Counted from the first letter of the stretch, positions 35,376 to 44,373 are shown. The stretch: 48,623 bases of DNA from Cryomorphaceae bacterium (GCA_003565555.1 PXBH01000036.1:1-48623), one strand, 5' to 3'. Numbers and translations: made by a program. Notes: generated by a model from the letters alone, not told the origin.

Positions 35376-36593
35376 TCACGTGGTGTACACCGAGTTGAAA
35401 AGCACGTAATCGGTGCTGAGGTCGGCACCCCACCCCTTAGCTTTTGCAGTGCCGTCGTTCAGGTCAAGGCGGATGGTAATGTCTGCCGCACGAAGCAGCT
35501 TCTTCATGTAATTTCGGTTGTACTCCTGCGGAATTCCTTTTTCCAAAACGAGCACCTGTGAATGGTCGTCGCCGAGGTAAAGATCCACGGTGCGGTAATC
35601 AAAGGGAACGCCCGCATTGCCCGCTGCGCAGATGATGCGTCCCCAGTTCGGGTCGCGGCCGAACATGGCGGCTTTAACCAGAGTTGAATCAAAAACAGCA
35701 CGCACCAAAGTGCGCGCGGTCTCTTCGTCGGGGGCATTCACCGCTTCGTAAGTGATGAATTTGGAAGCCCCCTCCCCGTCTGATACGATGAGCTTGGCCA
35801 GGTGCTGCATCAACTCTTCGAGCTTTTCGCGAAAAGCCCTGTAGCCTTTGTCCTTTTTTGTTTTTAAGACCTCGTTCTCGGCACGGCCGTTGGCCAAGAC
35901 AGCCACCACGTCATTGGTGCTCGTGTCCCCGTCCACGGTGATCATATTAAAAGTCTTATCGACCAGCTCTTCCACGGTGGTTTGCAAGAGTTTTGATTCT
36001 ATTGCAGCATCGGTGACGATAAAAGCCAGCATAGTACCCAACTTCGGGTGGATCATGCCCGAACCTTTGGCGATTCCCGCCATATTCACCTCAAAGCCGT
36101 TCAGGTCGAATTCCAAAAATCCTTCTTTGGCAAAGGTATCCGTGGTGAGGATGGCATTGGCGGCAAAGGATCCCGCACTGGATTTCGTGGTCAGTTTCCG
36201 CACATTGTCGCGGATGCCTTTGGTGATTTCTTCCGTAGGAAAAGGTTCCCCGATCAGCCCCGTTGACGCCACCAGCACCATTTTCGGATCTATATTGAGC
36301 TCTTCACCTACGGCCCGGGCCATGGCTTCGGCGCCTTTATAGCCGTCGGGTCCGGTGCAGGCGTTGGCATTGCCCGCGTTGACCACAATGGCTTGGGCTT
36401 TGCCGTCGGACATGTATTCGCGGACCAGTTTGATAGGCTCGGCCGTTACTTGATTTTGTGTAGTGACCATCCCGATATTGGCGGGCACCTCTGAAAAGAT
36501 CAGGGCCAAATCACGGCGCATGGATTTAATGCCGGTGTGCGCTCCCCAGCATTTGATGCCGCGGACGTTGGTAATGTTTTTTATCATGCTCAT
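35376..36593 (-). CDS. argJ: Ornithine acetyltransferase / N-acetylglutamate synthase ArgJ
   Basis: A 405-residue enzyme that moves the acetyl group from N-acetylornithine to glutamate, and in bifunctional forms also makes N-acetylglutamate from acetyl-CoA. The self-cleavage site lies in KGSGMIHPKLGTMLAF, where T187 should become the N-terminal nucleophile of the beta chain. VVNAGNANACTG and GRDPNWGRI are further signatures. Whether it is mono- or bifunctional cannot be told. Last gene of argBDCJ, nine bases after argC. Confidence 0.96.
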   Translation of the reverse strand: MSMIKNITNVRGIKCWGAHTGIKSMRRDLALIFSEVPANIGMVTTQNQVTAEPIKLVREYMSDGKAQAIVVNAGNANACTGPDGYKGAEAMARAVGEELNIDPKMVLVASTGLIGEPFPTEEITKGIRDNVRKLTTKSSAGSFAANAILTTDTFAKEGFLEFDLNGFEVNMAGIAKGSGMIHPKLGTMLAFIVTDAAIESKLLQTTVEELVDKTFNMITVDGDTSTNDVVAVLANGRAENEVLKTKKDKGYRAFREKLEELMQHLAKLIVSDGEGASKFITYEAVNAPDEETARTLVRAVFDSTLVKAAMFGRDPNWGRIICAAGNAGVPFDYRTVDLYLGDDHSQVLVLEKGIPQEYNRNYMKKLLRAADITIRLDLNDGTAKAKGWGADLSTDYVLFNSVYTT

Positions 36594-36602
36594 GGTTGTC
36601 GT

Positions 36603-37640
36603 TTAAGGTTGAAGGGGAACTTGGTTGAGTCCGAGGGTTTCATCGAGGCCCAGCATGAGGTTCATGTTTTGAACGGCTTGTCCGGCCGCGCCTTTTACAA
36701 GGTTGTCGATCACGCTGATCACGATGATATTGCCCGTCAGCTGATCATACTTCACATAGATGTCGCAAAAATTGGTGCCGCGAACCTGCTTGATCGAAGG
36801 AGGACTGCTCCGCAGCCTTACGAAGGGGGCACTTTCGTAAAATTCCGAAAATGTGCGGCGGAGCTTTTCATCCGAGACCTCTGCCGCGGGCCGGGCATAA
36901 ATCGTGGAAAGTATGCCGCGGTCAGCGGGCAGTAAATGTGGGGTGAACTGAACAGCGGCCTCGCTTCCGCAGAGTTTTTCCGCATTCTCTCTGATCTCGA
37001 TGCTGTGCCGATGCGTGCTGATTCCGTAGGCTTTGAAATTGTCGTTCACATTGGAATAGTGGTTCACCGCACCCGGCTTCACCCCCGCCCCGGTCACGCC
37101 CGACTTCGCATCGATGATGATGCGCTGCGGGTCTGTCATTTTTGCGGAAAGCAAAGGCGCCAGCGCCAATACGGCCGAGGTGGGATAACAGCCGGGATTG
37201 GCCGTAAGCCGCGCCGATACAATTTGTTCGCGGTAGAGCTCGGGAAGTCCGTACACCGCGGTTTTGAACCCTTCCGGGAAAATGTGGGTCTTCGGGTACC
37301 ACGCTTCGTACACATCGGGAGTGCTCAGCCTGAAGTCGCCGGAAAGGTCCACGATCTTAAATCGGTGACGGCTGAATCTTTTCACATAGTCCATGGACAC
37401 GCCGTGCGGGAGGGCCAAGAAAGCCAGATCGGTGTTTTCATCAATTACTTCTGCGGCTTTGACCAAGGTGGTATCGCAAATGCCCTCAAAATGGGGGTGT
37501 ACGTCTGAAAAGCGCTCGCCTGCTCTGCTCTCGGAGGTGATGGCGGTAATTTCGACCGCGGGGTGATTTACGAGAAGGCGCACCAGTTCGGAACCCGTGA
37601 ATCCCGTAGCTCCGACGATGGCAATTTTATACTTCTGCAT
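36603..37640 (-). CDS. argC: N-acetyl-gamma-glutamyl-phosphate reductase
   Basis: A 345-residue NADPH-dependent reductase of the third step of ornithine synthesis. The nucleotide motif is GATGFTGSELVRLL (residues 10-23) and the catalytic Cys is C151 in ANPGCYPT; HRHSIEI and HLLPADRGIL follow. The start at MQKYKIAIVG is preferred over a longer frame because the nucleotide-binding strand begins there; it overlaps the argD end by 14 bases. Confidence 0.97.
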   Translation of the reverse strand: MQKYKIAIVGATGFTGSELVRLLVNHPAVEITAITSESRAGERFSDVHPHFEGICDTTLVKAAEVIDENTDLAFLALPHGVSMDYVKRFSRHRFKIVDLSGDFRLSTPDVYEAWYPKTHIFPEGFKTAVYGLPELYREQIVSARLTANPGCYPTSAVLALAPLLSAKMTDPQRIIIDAKSGVTGAGVKPGAVNHYSNVNDNFKAYGISTHRHSIEIRENAEKLCGSEAAVQFTPHLLPADRGILSTIYARPAAEVSDEKLRRTFSEFYESAPFVRLRSSPPSIKQVRGTNFCDIYVKYDQLTGNIIVISVIDNLVKGAAGQAVQNMNLMLGLDETLGLNQVPLQP

Positions 37641-38841
37641 TTTCTGTAATTTTTTTGACCGCTCGGTGCATGGTATCACGCAAGGTCTTCAGGTCATCAT
37701 AAGGGATATTGAGCGGAGGCACGATGCGCAGCACGGTATCGGCTGTGGCATTGGCGATCACCCCGTTCTTGAGCATTTCCGCGACGAGGGGTTTCGTTTC
37801 AAAATCGAAGTCGATACCGAGCATTAGGCCCTCGCCCCTGATGTCGCGCACGGAGGGCAGGTTCATTTTTTTCACTTCTTCTTTGAACCAAGCGCCTTTC
37901 TCAGCCGCTGCGCGCAGGAGGTCTTCCTCTTCTATGACATCGAGGCAGGCCATGGCGGCGGCGCACACCAGCGGATTACCGCCGAAGGTGGTTCCGTGGT
38001 CGCCGAAGTCGAGGGCTGCGCTGACCTTCTCGTTTGCGAGCACGGCGCCGATCGGTACGCCCGCACCGAGGCCCTTGGCCAAGGTCATTATGTCGGGCTG
38101 CACGTCGTAGAGATCTTTGGCAAAAAGATGCCCCGTGCGCCCCATTCCACATTGTATCTCGTCAAAAATCAGCACAATACCATGCTTGTCACAAATTTTC
38201 CGCAAGGCGTTAAGAAAATCCCGATCGGCCGGATTGATCCCTCCTTCGCCCTGAATCGGCTCGACGAGGACGGCAGCCGTTTCGTCGGAGACGGCGGCTT
38301 TCACGGCGTCAATGTCGTTGAAAGGAACCTGCGTAAAGCCGGCAGGAATGGGGTCAAAGCCTTTTTGCATCTGCTTTTTGCCCGTGGCAATGGTGGCCAT
38401 GGTGCGTCCGTGAAAGGAGCCGTGAAAGGACAGGACCGTTCCGCCGCGGCCCTTGCTGTGGGCGTATTTGCGTGCGATCTTAATGGCGCCTTCCACACTC
38501 TCGGCACCGCTGTTGGTAAAAAATACCCGCTCCAGCCCCGAGAGCCGCGTGAGCCGCTCGGAAAGCGCCACCTGCGGTTCACTGACAAAAAAATTGGATA
38601 TGTGCATGAGCTTTCCCGCCTGCTCGCGGATGGCGGCCGTCACTTTGGGGTGGCAATGCCCCACATTGTTGACCGCGATGACCGCCAGGGCGTCAACGTA
38701 TTCCTTGCCTTCGGTATCGCGAACCCGCGATCCGCTTCCGCAGCATATCGCCACGGGAAAGCGCTTAAATACGGGGAGATAATGGGTTTGGTCTCGTTCA
38801 CCGTAATATTTGTTGGTGAGGACGTTTTTTTCTTCAATCAC
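37627..38841 (-). CDS. argD: Acetylornithine aminotransferase
   Basis: A 404-residue PLP enzyme of class III that converts N-acetylglutamate semialdehyde to N-acetylornithine. SGAESVEGAIKIAR, the DEIQCGMGRTG motif and the PLP lysine K256 in MTLAKGLGAGVPIGA are visible. Length is normal for ArgD. Homologues can also act on ornithine or succinylornithine; the operon context favours the acetyl route. It starts six bases after argB. Confidence 0.95.
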   Translation of the reverse strand: MIEEKNVLTNKYYGERDQTHYLPVFKRFPVAICCGSGSRVRDTEGKEYVDALAVIAVNNVGHCHPKVTAAIREQAGKLMHISNFFVSEPQVALSERLTRLSGLERVFFTNSGAESVEGAIKIARKYAHSKGRGGTVLSFHGSFHGRTMATIATGKKQMQKGFDPIPAGFTQVPFNDIDAVKAAVSDETAAVLVEPIQGEGGINPADRDFLNALRKICDKHGIVLIFDEIQCGMGRTGHLFAKDLYDVQPDIMTLAKGLGAGVPIGAVLANEKVSAALDFGDHGTTFGGNPLVCAAAMACLDVIEEEDLLRAAAEKGAWFKEEVKKMNLPSVRDIRGEGLMLGIDFDFETKPLVAEMLKNGVIANATADTVLRIVPPLNIPYDDLKTLRDTMHRAVKKITENAEV

Positions 38842-38847
38842 GTTCTT

Positions 38848-39675
38848 TTATTTTTCGATGAGGGTTCCCGCCGCCGAGCCGTTAAGGAGGCTTTCGATGC
38901 ATTCGGGTTTGGTTCCGTTCATGATTTGCGCCGTCAGCGTACCGGCCTCAAGGGCTGTCAGGCAGGCATCTGTCTTGGGAATCATACCTCCCGCGATGAT
39001 ACCTTCCGCTTTGAGACGCTCGATCTCATTTCGGGACACCCGTGAAATCAGGCTCTCGGGCCGGTCAATGTCGCGCAAAAGTCCGTCCACGTCGGTGAGC
39101 ACCACGAGGCGGTCGGCTTGCAAAGCACCTGCTACGTGCCCGGCAAAGATGTCTCCGTTGATATTGTAACTGTCTCCATTCACATCAGCGGCTACACAGG
39201 TCATTACAGGGATATAACCGTGATCGATCAGCAGATGAAGTAGTGCGGGTTCTGTGGCGGACACATCGCCTACTCGGCCCAAGTCCACCTCTGTTTCTGC
39301 ACCGTTTCGGCGGCTCACGTGTACTCGTTTTTTGGCAATGACGGTTTGGCCGTCTTTTCCCGAAAGCCCGACGGCCCTGCCGCCGCGCCTGATAAAACAG
39401 CCCACGAGCTCAGCATTCACCTGACCCTTAAGGGTTTCTTCGACGACATCCATGGCTTCGGCAGTTGTTTTTCGTTGACCGTCCACAAATTCGGAAGCGA
39501 TGGCGGCTTTGGCGAGCGACTTTTTAATATACGGTCCGCCGCCGTGAACAATAACCACCCGCAAACCCTTGCGGTGCAGCCGAATTATCGACTGTACAAC
39601 GCCTGTTTTTACGGCATCGTCGGTCATGGCGTTGCCGCCGTATTTGAATACAAAGAGAGGTGGTCGATTGGTCAT
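38848..39675 (-). CDS. argB: Acetylglutamate kinase
   Basis: A 275-residue amino-acid kinase that phosphorylates N-acetylglutamate, the second step of ornithine synthesis. It begins FVFKYGGNAM, has VIVHGGGPYIKK for phosphate and acetylglutamate binding, and GGMIPKTDACLTALEAG near the C-terminus. The N-terminal helix of arginine-inhibited forms is absent, suggesting an arginine-insensitive enzyme; inference. First gene of the operon, with a promoter almost abutting the ATG. Confidence 0.95.
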   Translation of the reverse strand: MTNRPPLFVFKYGGNAMTDDAVKTGVVQSIIRLHRKGLRVVIVHGGGPYIKKSLAKAAIASEFVDGQRKTTAEAMDVVEETLKGQVNAELVGCFIRRGGRAVGLSGKDGQTVIAKKRVHVSRRNGAETEVDLGRVGDVSATEPALLHLLIDHGYIPVMTCVAADVNGDSYNINGDIFAGHVAGALQADRLVVLTDVDGLLRDIDRPESLISRVSRNEIERLKAEGIIAGGMIPKTDACLTALEAGTLTAQIMNGTKPECIESLLNGSAAGTLIEK

Positions 39676-39680
39676 GGGGG

Positions 39681-39710
39681 GAAACCTAAGATTTTTTCAC
39701 TTTCGTGCAA
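39681..39710 (-). promoter_or_regulatory. Promoter of the argBDCJ operon
   Basis: On the minus strand TTG (39708-39710), 19 bases, then TAGGTTTC (39681-39688), seven of eight matches to TAnnTTTG. The -7 element ends five bases before the argB ATG, so the mRNA would be leaderless or nearly so. No ARG-box-like palindrome was recognised. Confidence 0.5.
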
Positions 39711-39916
39711 AACAAATGCCGCGAAGCATTCCCGGTCGAATCCGGAAACGGTGCGTTTCTTGCTGAAAGGTGTCAATGACGACGGTCGGATTACAAGTTT
39801 CGGAGGCCGAGACATTTTATCATTTCTTAGAAAAACATATTTGTCAGGCCCGTCTGTAATGCGTAATCTGTCAGCTCAGTCAGAATCCAATAAATCACTA
39901 AAAAAATATAGAAAGA

Positions 39917-41137
39917 ATGGCCAAATGTTTTGCCCTCATGGGATGGAGTCTTCCCGTCATCGAAAGCATGCAAAAGACCGGAAAACCCTTTGTGGTGGTA
40001 TCCTTTCCCGATTTTGAATCCTATGCCGCGGAAAATGACATTCCTTTTGTCCCGTATCAGTTTGACGAGTGGAGTGACACCTCTAATTCTCTGGACCTTC
40101 ACGAGAAATTAAAACCTTTCAATGCCGATGTGGCCGTACCGTTGTTTGAAGAAACGGTGGAATGGGCCGGTGCCCTGAACTCCATCTACCGCGACGATCC
40201 CCGCGTGCTAAACCGCGCTTTTCTTTTCAGAAATAAAGCTATGATGAAGCGGAAGGCACTGATCGGCGGATTGCGCGTAGGTCTCTTTGAAGAAGTGCAC
40301 AACCGCGAGGACGTGAAGCAATTTATGAAGCGCCTGAACCAAGCCAACCTTCAATTGGACGGCGAGGAAGACAGCTGGGTGCATATCAAGCCCTTTGCCT
40401 CGGCAGGTACGGTGGGCCACCGCCTTCTGCGGTCTATGAAGGACATCGACGAGAAGGTTGAGGACGGTGATTTTCCCTGTTTGGCCGAAAGCCACCTGAG
40501 CGGAAGCGAATTTTCCTGTGAAGGGTTTGTGCACAAAGGCAAACTGCGCTGGCTCAACATCACGGAATACGTTCGCCTCGGCTATTCCAATTTCATCCCC
40601 GAGGGAAACCACCTGCATACCAAGCGACAGCTGATTTGGGACAAAGTGCAGCACATGATCGACATCTTCGGTATCGAGTTCGGCATGGTGCACCCTGAGT
40701 GGTTCCTCACCGAGGATGACGTGCTCAGCTTCGGCGAAACGGCCTGCCGAATTCCGGGCGGTCACATCTTGGAGCTCGCGAGTAAGGCGTACGGTTTTGA
40801 TGCCCTTGCAGCATTTGTCCAATCGCATGACCCCTCCCTGACCGAGGAAGAATTCGATGCGATGTTCCCGCCGAAGGACCATCGGCCGGAGAATTTTTAC
40901 GGAAACGTGATGATTTATCCCCGAAAAGAACGCATCGAAAAGCTGGAAATTCCGGAAGTTCTGCAAAACGAATCTTACTTTCTGGACCACAACCTGATTC
41001 CGCCGCTCACCACGCAGAAGATCGACGCGCGGGAAGGCTTCGGAAACCACTTCGGGACGGTGAACTTCAAAGGGCCTGATCCCGACAGGATGCGCGATCT
41101 GCTCCTGCACTATGAAAAGGTAGATTTCTACCTTTGA
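39917..41137 (+). CDS. ATP-grasp domain ligase of unknown specificity
   Basis: A 406-residue ATP-grasp protein. The N-terminal third has a Rossmann-like pre-ATP domain; the ATP-grasp core shows HLSGSEFSCEGFVHKGKL near residues 192-209, the HPEWFLT segment with E261, and the Mg-binding motif GETACRIPGG with E274 and the Arg-Gly-Gly that follows. This pattern is that of amino-acid and peptide ligases and carbamoyl-phosphate-like ATP-grasp enzymes, which make an amide bond through an acyl phosphate. The acceptor and donor are unknown. It has its own terminator, so it is separate from the next genes though adjacent and co-directional. Confidence 0.85.
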   Translation: MAKCFALMGWSLPVIESMQKTGKPFVVVSFPDFESYAAENDIPFVPYQFDEWSDTSNSLDLHEKLKPFNADVAVPLFEETVEWAGALNSIYRDDPRVLNRAFLFRNKAMMKRKALIGGLRVGLFEEVHNREDVKQFMKRLNQANLQLDGEEDSWVHIKPFASAGTVGHRLLRSMKDIDEKVEDGDFPCLAESHLSGSEFSCEGFVHKGKLRWLNITEYVRLGYSNFIPEGNHLHTKRQLIWDKVQHMIDIFGIEFGMVHPEWFLTEDDVLSFGETACRIPGGHILELASKAYGFDALAAFVQSHDPSLTEEEFDAMFPPKDHRPENFYGNVMIYPRKERIEKLEIPEVLQNESYFLDHNLIPPLTTQKIDAREGFGNHFGTVNFKGPDPDRMRDLLLHYEKVDFYL

Positions 41138-41154
41138 TGAAAATCGACAAACGG

Positions 41155-41186
41155 CAACCGGGAAACTCCCGGTTGTCTTTTTTTTA
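41155..41186 (+). terminator. Rho-independent terminator after the ATP-grasp gene
   Basis: CAACCGGG-aaact-CCCGGTTG followed by a run of eight T residues at 41178-41185, 18 bases past the stop. Confidence 0.9.
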
Positions 41187-41230
41187 TTTGCTTCGGCAAA
41201 TGTCTGCACCTCGCACAACCTACACACTGA

Positions 41231-43222
41231 ATGAACGCAGTATCTGAAAGCGTATACCACAACTTTGAAAGCGGACTTGAGGAATTTAAGGCCGCTACGA
41301 GCCTGACCCGGCAAGACAAGGCCCAAAGGCTTGCCGGCAGAATTGACTTGCTGTGCCGCACCCCGAAAGGTCTGGCGCATCTCTACGAGCGGAGCCTCGA
41401 CCTGGAAGAGGCGGGCTTCTTTGAGAACAGTGCTTGGGCCCGGCCGGAAAAGCAAGTGCCCACCCTTGTAAAAGGCACCCTGATGGCGGGGCACCCCACC
41501 TCCACTTTCGAAATCGTCAGCGAACTACGCATACTTGCATACGCGAAGGGAAAGCAGGGCAAATCGGCCCTTACGAAAGCGGACGCCAAGGCCTTTTTGG
41601 AAGAAGCCTTGGTGCACAACCTCGAATTCGCCTTTGACGAACTCACGGAAGAAACGCGCTCCAAACTCACGCCGCAAGAGCGCAAAAAAGTGGTGACCCA
41701 CTACAAGTTTTTGTTGGACAATGCCGATCTGGGCGGCATCAAAGCGAAACTCTGCGAGGAAATCGCAATGGTCATCGCCCAGCGGCCCGTGGTATCCCGT
41801 TCCGTGCGCAAACTCATAGAAGCGGTGTACCAAAAAATGGACCTCGACCCTGCCGATTCCGTCGATCAACGGCTCCTGTATTACGTGAATGCCGTGTACT
41901 TTCCCGGCCCTTTGGCAGAGGCCCATACGGAAGCGACGGACTACGAATCCGCCGTGGCCGCCGCCGATGCCTCCGCGCTTGAGACCGAGGCCGAATCCCT
42001 GGGAAAATACCTGCACGAAACGGGCCTGACCAATCCCTACCTCGCCGTAATGCTGAGGCACCTCCTTGTACATGCGCCCGACCTGATTCCCGTGTTGCTG
42101 AACCTGAACGGAAAAGGCAAGGCAGAATGGAAGCGCTACAAGGACTATGTGACCGAGCTTGCACTCGAGGTATTCAGCATGCACAACTACCACGGTATTT
42201 ACGGATTGAAGCGCATGCTGGAGCGCAACCTCTTTTCACGCAGGCCGGTGCGCGCAGGGCTCACCAACCTCAAGTTGATCAAAATTCATCCGCAGGTCGA
42301 AAAGCGGGTCCACAAATCCATCGCCGACCCCACCGGAGAGATCAGCGCGAAGCAATACCTTCTCGGTGCACTCGTGGCGATCTTGGGTCAACCCCTCGGT
42401 ATAGGGCAAGGCAACAACGCCACCTGCCAATCCGCACGCGGTATCAGCATGTGGGCCCACCACTCCCCTGCCAAACTCATCAACATCATCACCACCGTCA
42501 CCACGGCAAACAACCTGATCATGCGGTTTGAAAACCAAGACCTCGAATCCCTGAAACTGGGAAAAGGCTTGGTCAACAAACTGGACTATGCCCTCGACGC
42601 CGTATCGGTCATACTGGTGCCTCATCTCGATAAAATCTACAACGAAATGATGCGCAGGGCCGCGGGCCGCGGGGAGGATCCCCACAAGTGGGCAAACCCC
42701 GCGCTCTACGGGCAGTGGATACTTACGGGCTTTGCTTCCGCATACAACCCTGTTTTTAACAGCGTTCAGGATTTCAACGGTTTTGTGCGGCTGTTTTACG
42801 CCTCCTTTCACCCGGAATACAACGGCGGTCGGGAAATGGTGTATCCCAATCCGATCGGGTTGTTCATCACCACTTCCAAAGGGGAACTCCTCGGGTTTCA
42901 CGCGGTATCCCTGCTCCGTGTGGCCGAAAATCCCGAAGGCGGCGAAATGCGGGCTTACTTTTTGAATCCCAACAATGAAGGACGACAAGATTGGGGGCAG
43001 GGCATCAAACCCAACGTATTCGGACACGGGGAGCGCTACGGCGAGTCTTCACTGCCCGTTGATCATTTTGCGGCGCGCACTTATGCATACCACTTCAATC
43101 CCCTCTACGAACGTGCGCGCATGAACCTGGTGCCCGATGAAACGGTTAAAGAAATAACCCGACTCGCGAAAGAAAGCTGGGGAAAAGCTTACACGTGGAG
43201 CGATATCAAAAAAGAATGGTAA
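41231..43222 (+). CDS. Unrecognised 663-residue protein with papain-like Gln-Cys-His-Asn motifs
   Basis: No known family is recognised. The first 380 residues look all-helical and carry no signal peptide or membrane segment. From about residue 385 the sequence becomes enzyme-like: GIGQGNNATCQSARGISMWA holds Q393 and C399, spaced six apart as Gln19 and Cys25 of papain; GFHAVSLLRV holds H557 in a His-Ala-Val context; and AYFLNPNNEGRQDWG holds N579, 22 residues on. The order and spacing suit a cysteine peptidase or transglutaminase-type fold; this is inference. Its stop overlaps the racemase start by seven bases. Probably cytoplasmic. Confidence 0.75.
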   Translation: MNAVSESVYHNFESGLEEFKAATSLTRQDKAQRLAGRIDLLCRTPKGLAHLYERSLDLEEAGFFENSAWARPEKQVPTLVKGTLMAGHPTSTFEIVSELRILAYAKGKQGKSALTKADAKAFLEEALVHNLEFAFDELTEETRSKLTPQERKKVVTHYKFLLDNADLGGIKAKLCEEIAMVIAQRPVVSRSVRKLIEAVYQKMDLDPADSVDQRLLYYVNAVYFPGPLAEAHTEATDYESAVAAADASALETEAESLGKYLHETGLTNPYLAVMLRHLLVHAPDLIPVLLNLNGKGKAEWKRYKDYVTELALEVFSMHNYHGIYGLKRMLERNLFSRRPVRAGLTNLKLIKIHPQVEKRVHKSIADPTGEISAKQYLLGALVAILGQPLGIGQGNNATCQSARGISMWAHHSPAKLINIITTVTTANNLIMRFENQDLESLKLGKGLVNKLDYALDAVSVILVPHLDKIYNEMMRRAAGRGEDPHKWANPALYGQWILTGFASAYNPVFNSVQDFNGFVRLFYASFHPEYNGGREMVYPNPIGLFITTSKGELLGFHAVSLLRVAENPEGGEMRAYFLNPNNEGRQDWGQGIKPNVFGHGERYGESSLPVDHFAARTYAYHFNPLYERARMNLVPDETVKEITRLAKESWGKAYTWSDIKKEW

Positions 43223-44373
43223 GTCACTCATCGAGGATTGAGCTGAGCCAATCCGCCCTGAAAGCGAACATCAACTTCCTGAGGAAGAAAATAGGTACTG
43301 ACGTGCGCATCTCCTGCGTGGTGAAAGCCAATGCCTACGGACACGGCATATCCTGCTATGTGCCGATGGCTGAGAAGTGCGGGATAGACCACTTTTCGGT
43401 GGCCTCCGGCTTTGAGGCGGAAGAGGTGCTGGAAGTATGCAAACCGGAAACCCGAATCATGATCATGGGTATCCTCTACGACCGCGATATTCCCTGGGCG
43501 ATTGAAAACGGCATCGAATTTTACGTCTTTAACGTGGAGCGAATGCAGCGCGTAATCGAAATTGCACGCGAGCTGGGGATTCCCGCACGGATACACCTCG
43601 AGGCCGAAACAGGCGCCAACCGAACGGGGCTCACTTTTCAGGAAACGGGGAAGTGCCTTACGCTGATCAAAAAGAACAGCGCCCACGTCGAGTTTGAAGG
43701 GCTCTGCACCCATTTCGCCGGGGCCGAAACCTTCGCAAACGACTTTAAGATACAAAAGCAATACCGCACGTTTAACGAGTTTTATGCGCTTTGCAAAAAG
43801 CGCAAAGTCCTGCCGAAAATGCGCCATCTGGCCAGTTCGGCCGCGGCCCTGTCCTTTGCGAAATCGCGGTACGAAATGGTACGCGTAGGCGTGGCTCAGT
43901 ACGGTTTCTGGCCGAGCCCCGATGTTTATTACCACCACCTGAGCGCTAACGGTAAAAATTCGGAGAAGGCTTTGCGCCGAATCTTTTCCTGGAAAACGGA
44001 TGTGATGGACGTGCGCAAGGTGAGCGAAGGCGAATTTATCGGCTACGGAACTGCCTATCAAGCTACGCGAGACATGACCATCGCCGTGATGCCCTTGGGG
44101 TACAGCAACGGCTACCCTCGTGGTCTTTCCAATCGCGGACACGTGCTGATCAAAGGGAAAAAGGCACCGATCACGGGGCTGATCAACATGAACCTGTTCA
44201 TGGTCGACGTGAGCCACATTCCCGATGTGCAGCCCGGTGAAGAAGTGGTGCTGATCGGTCGGCAGGGAAACGGCACCATCAATGTAGCCTCATTTACGCA
44301 GACCACCCAATTGGTCAACCAAGAGATGATGAGCCGGCTGCCGCAGGCCATCCCGCGGAAAGCCGTGCGGTGA
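43216..44373 (+). CDS. alr: Alanine racemase-like PLP enzyme, divergent
   Basis: A 385-residue fold-type III racemase. The PLP lysine is K37 in SCVVKANAYGHG and the second acid/base is Y281 in GYGTAYQATRD, so racemase chemistry is retained. Several signatures are altered: HLASSAA (S207) where HxANS is usual, GYSNGYPR for GYADGYPR, and NMNLFMVDVS (N326) for MDxxMVD. The start ATG at 43216 lies in the preceding gene's last codons, implying translational coupling; an in-frame ATG at 43195 is less likely. Bacteroidota often carry alr fused to murF, so this stand-alone copy may serve another purpose or another amino acid. Confidence 0.9.
   Translation: MVSHSSRIELSQSALKANINFLRKKIGTDVRISCVVKANAYGHGISCYVPMAEKCGIDHFSVASGFEAEEVLEVCKPETRIMIMGILYDRDIPWAIENGIEFYVFNVERMQRVIEIARELGIPARIHLEAETGANRTGLTFQETGKCLTLIKKNSAHVEFEGLCTHFAGAETFANDFKIQKQYRTFNEFYALCKKRKVLPKMRHLASSAAALSFAKSRYEMVRVGVAQYGFWPSPDVYYHHLSANGKNSEKALRRIFSWKTDVMDVRKVSEGEFIGYGTAYQATRDMTIAVMPLGYSNGYPRGLSNRGHVLIKGKKAPITGLINMNLFMVDVSHIPDVQPGEEVVLIGRQGNGTINVASFTQTTQLVNQEMMSRLPQAIPRKAVR

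Noticed and set aside
40208..41494. 428-residue minus-strand frame opposite the ATP-grasp gene
   Set aside because: Would run across a strong plus-strand terminator and into another gene; shadow frame.
41231..44373. Reading the ATP-grasp/racemase region as a standard D-Ala-D-Ala and peptidoglycan cluster
   Set aside because: The ATP-grasp protein lacks the Ddl layout and no mur genes are present.
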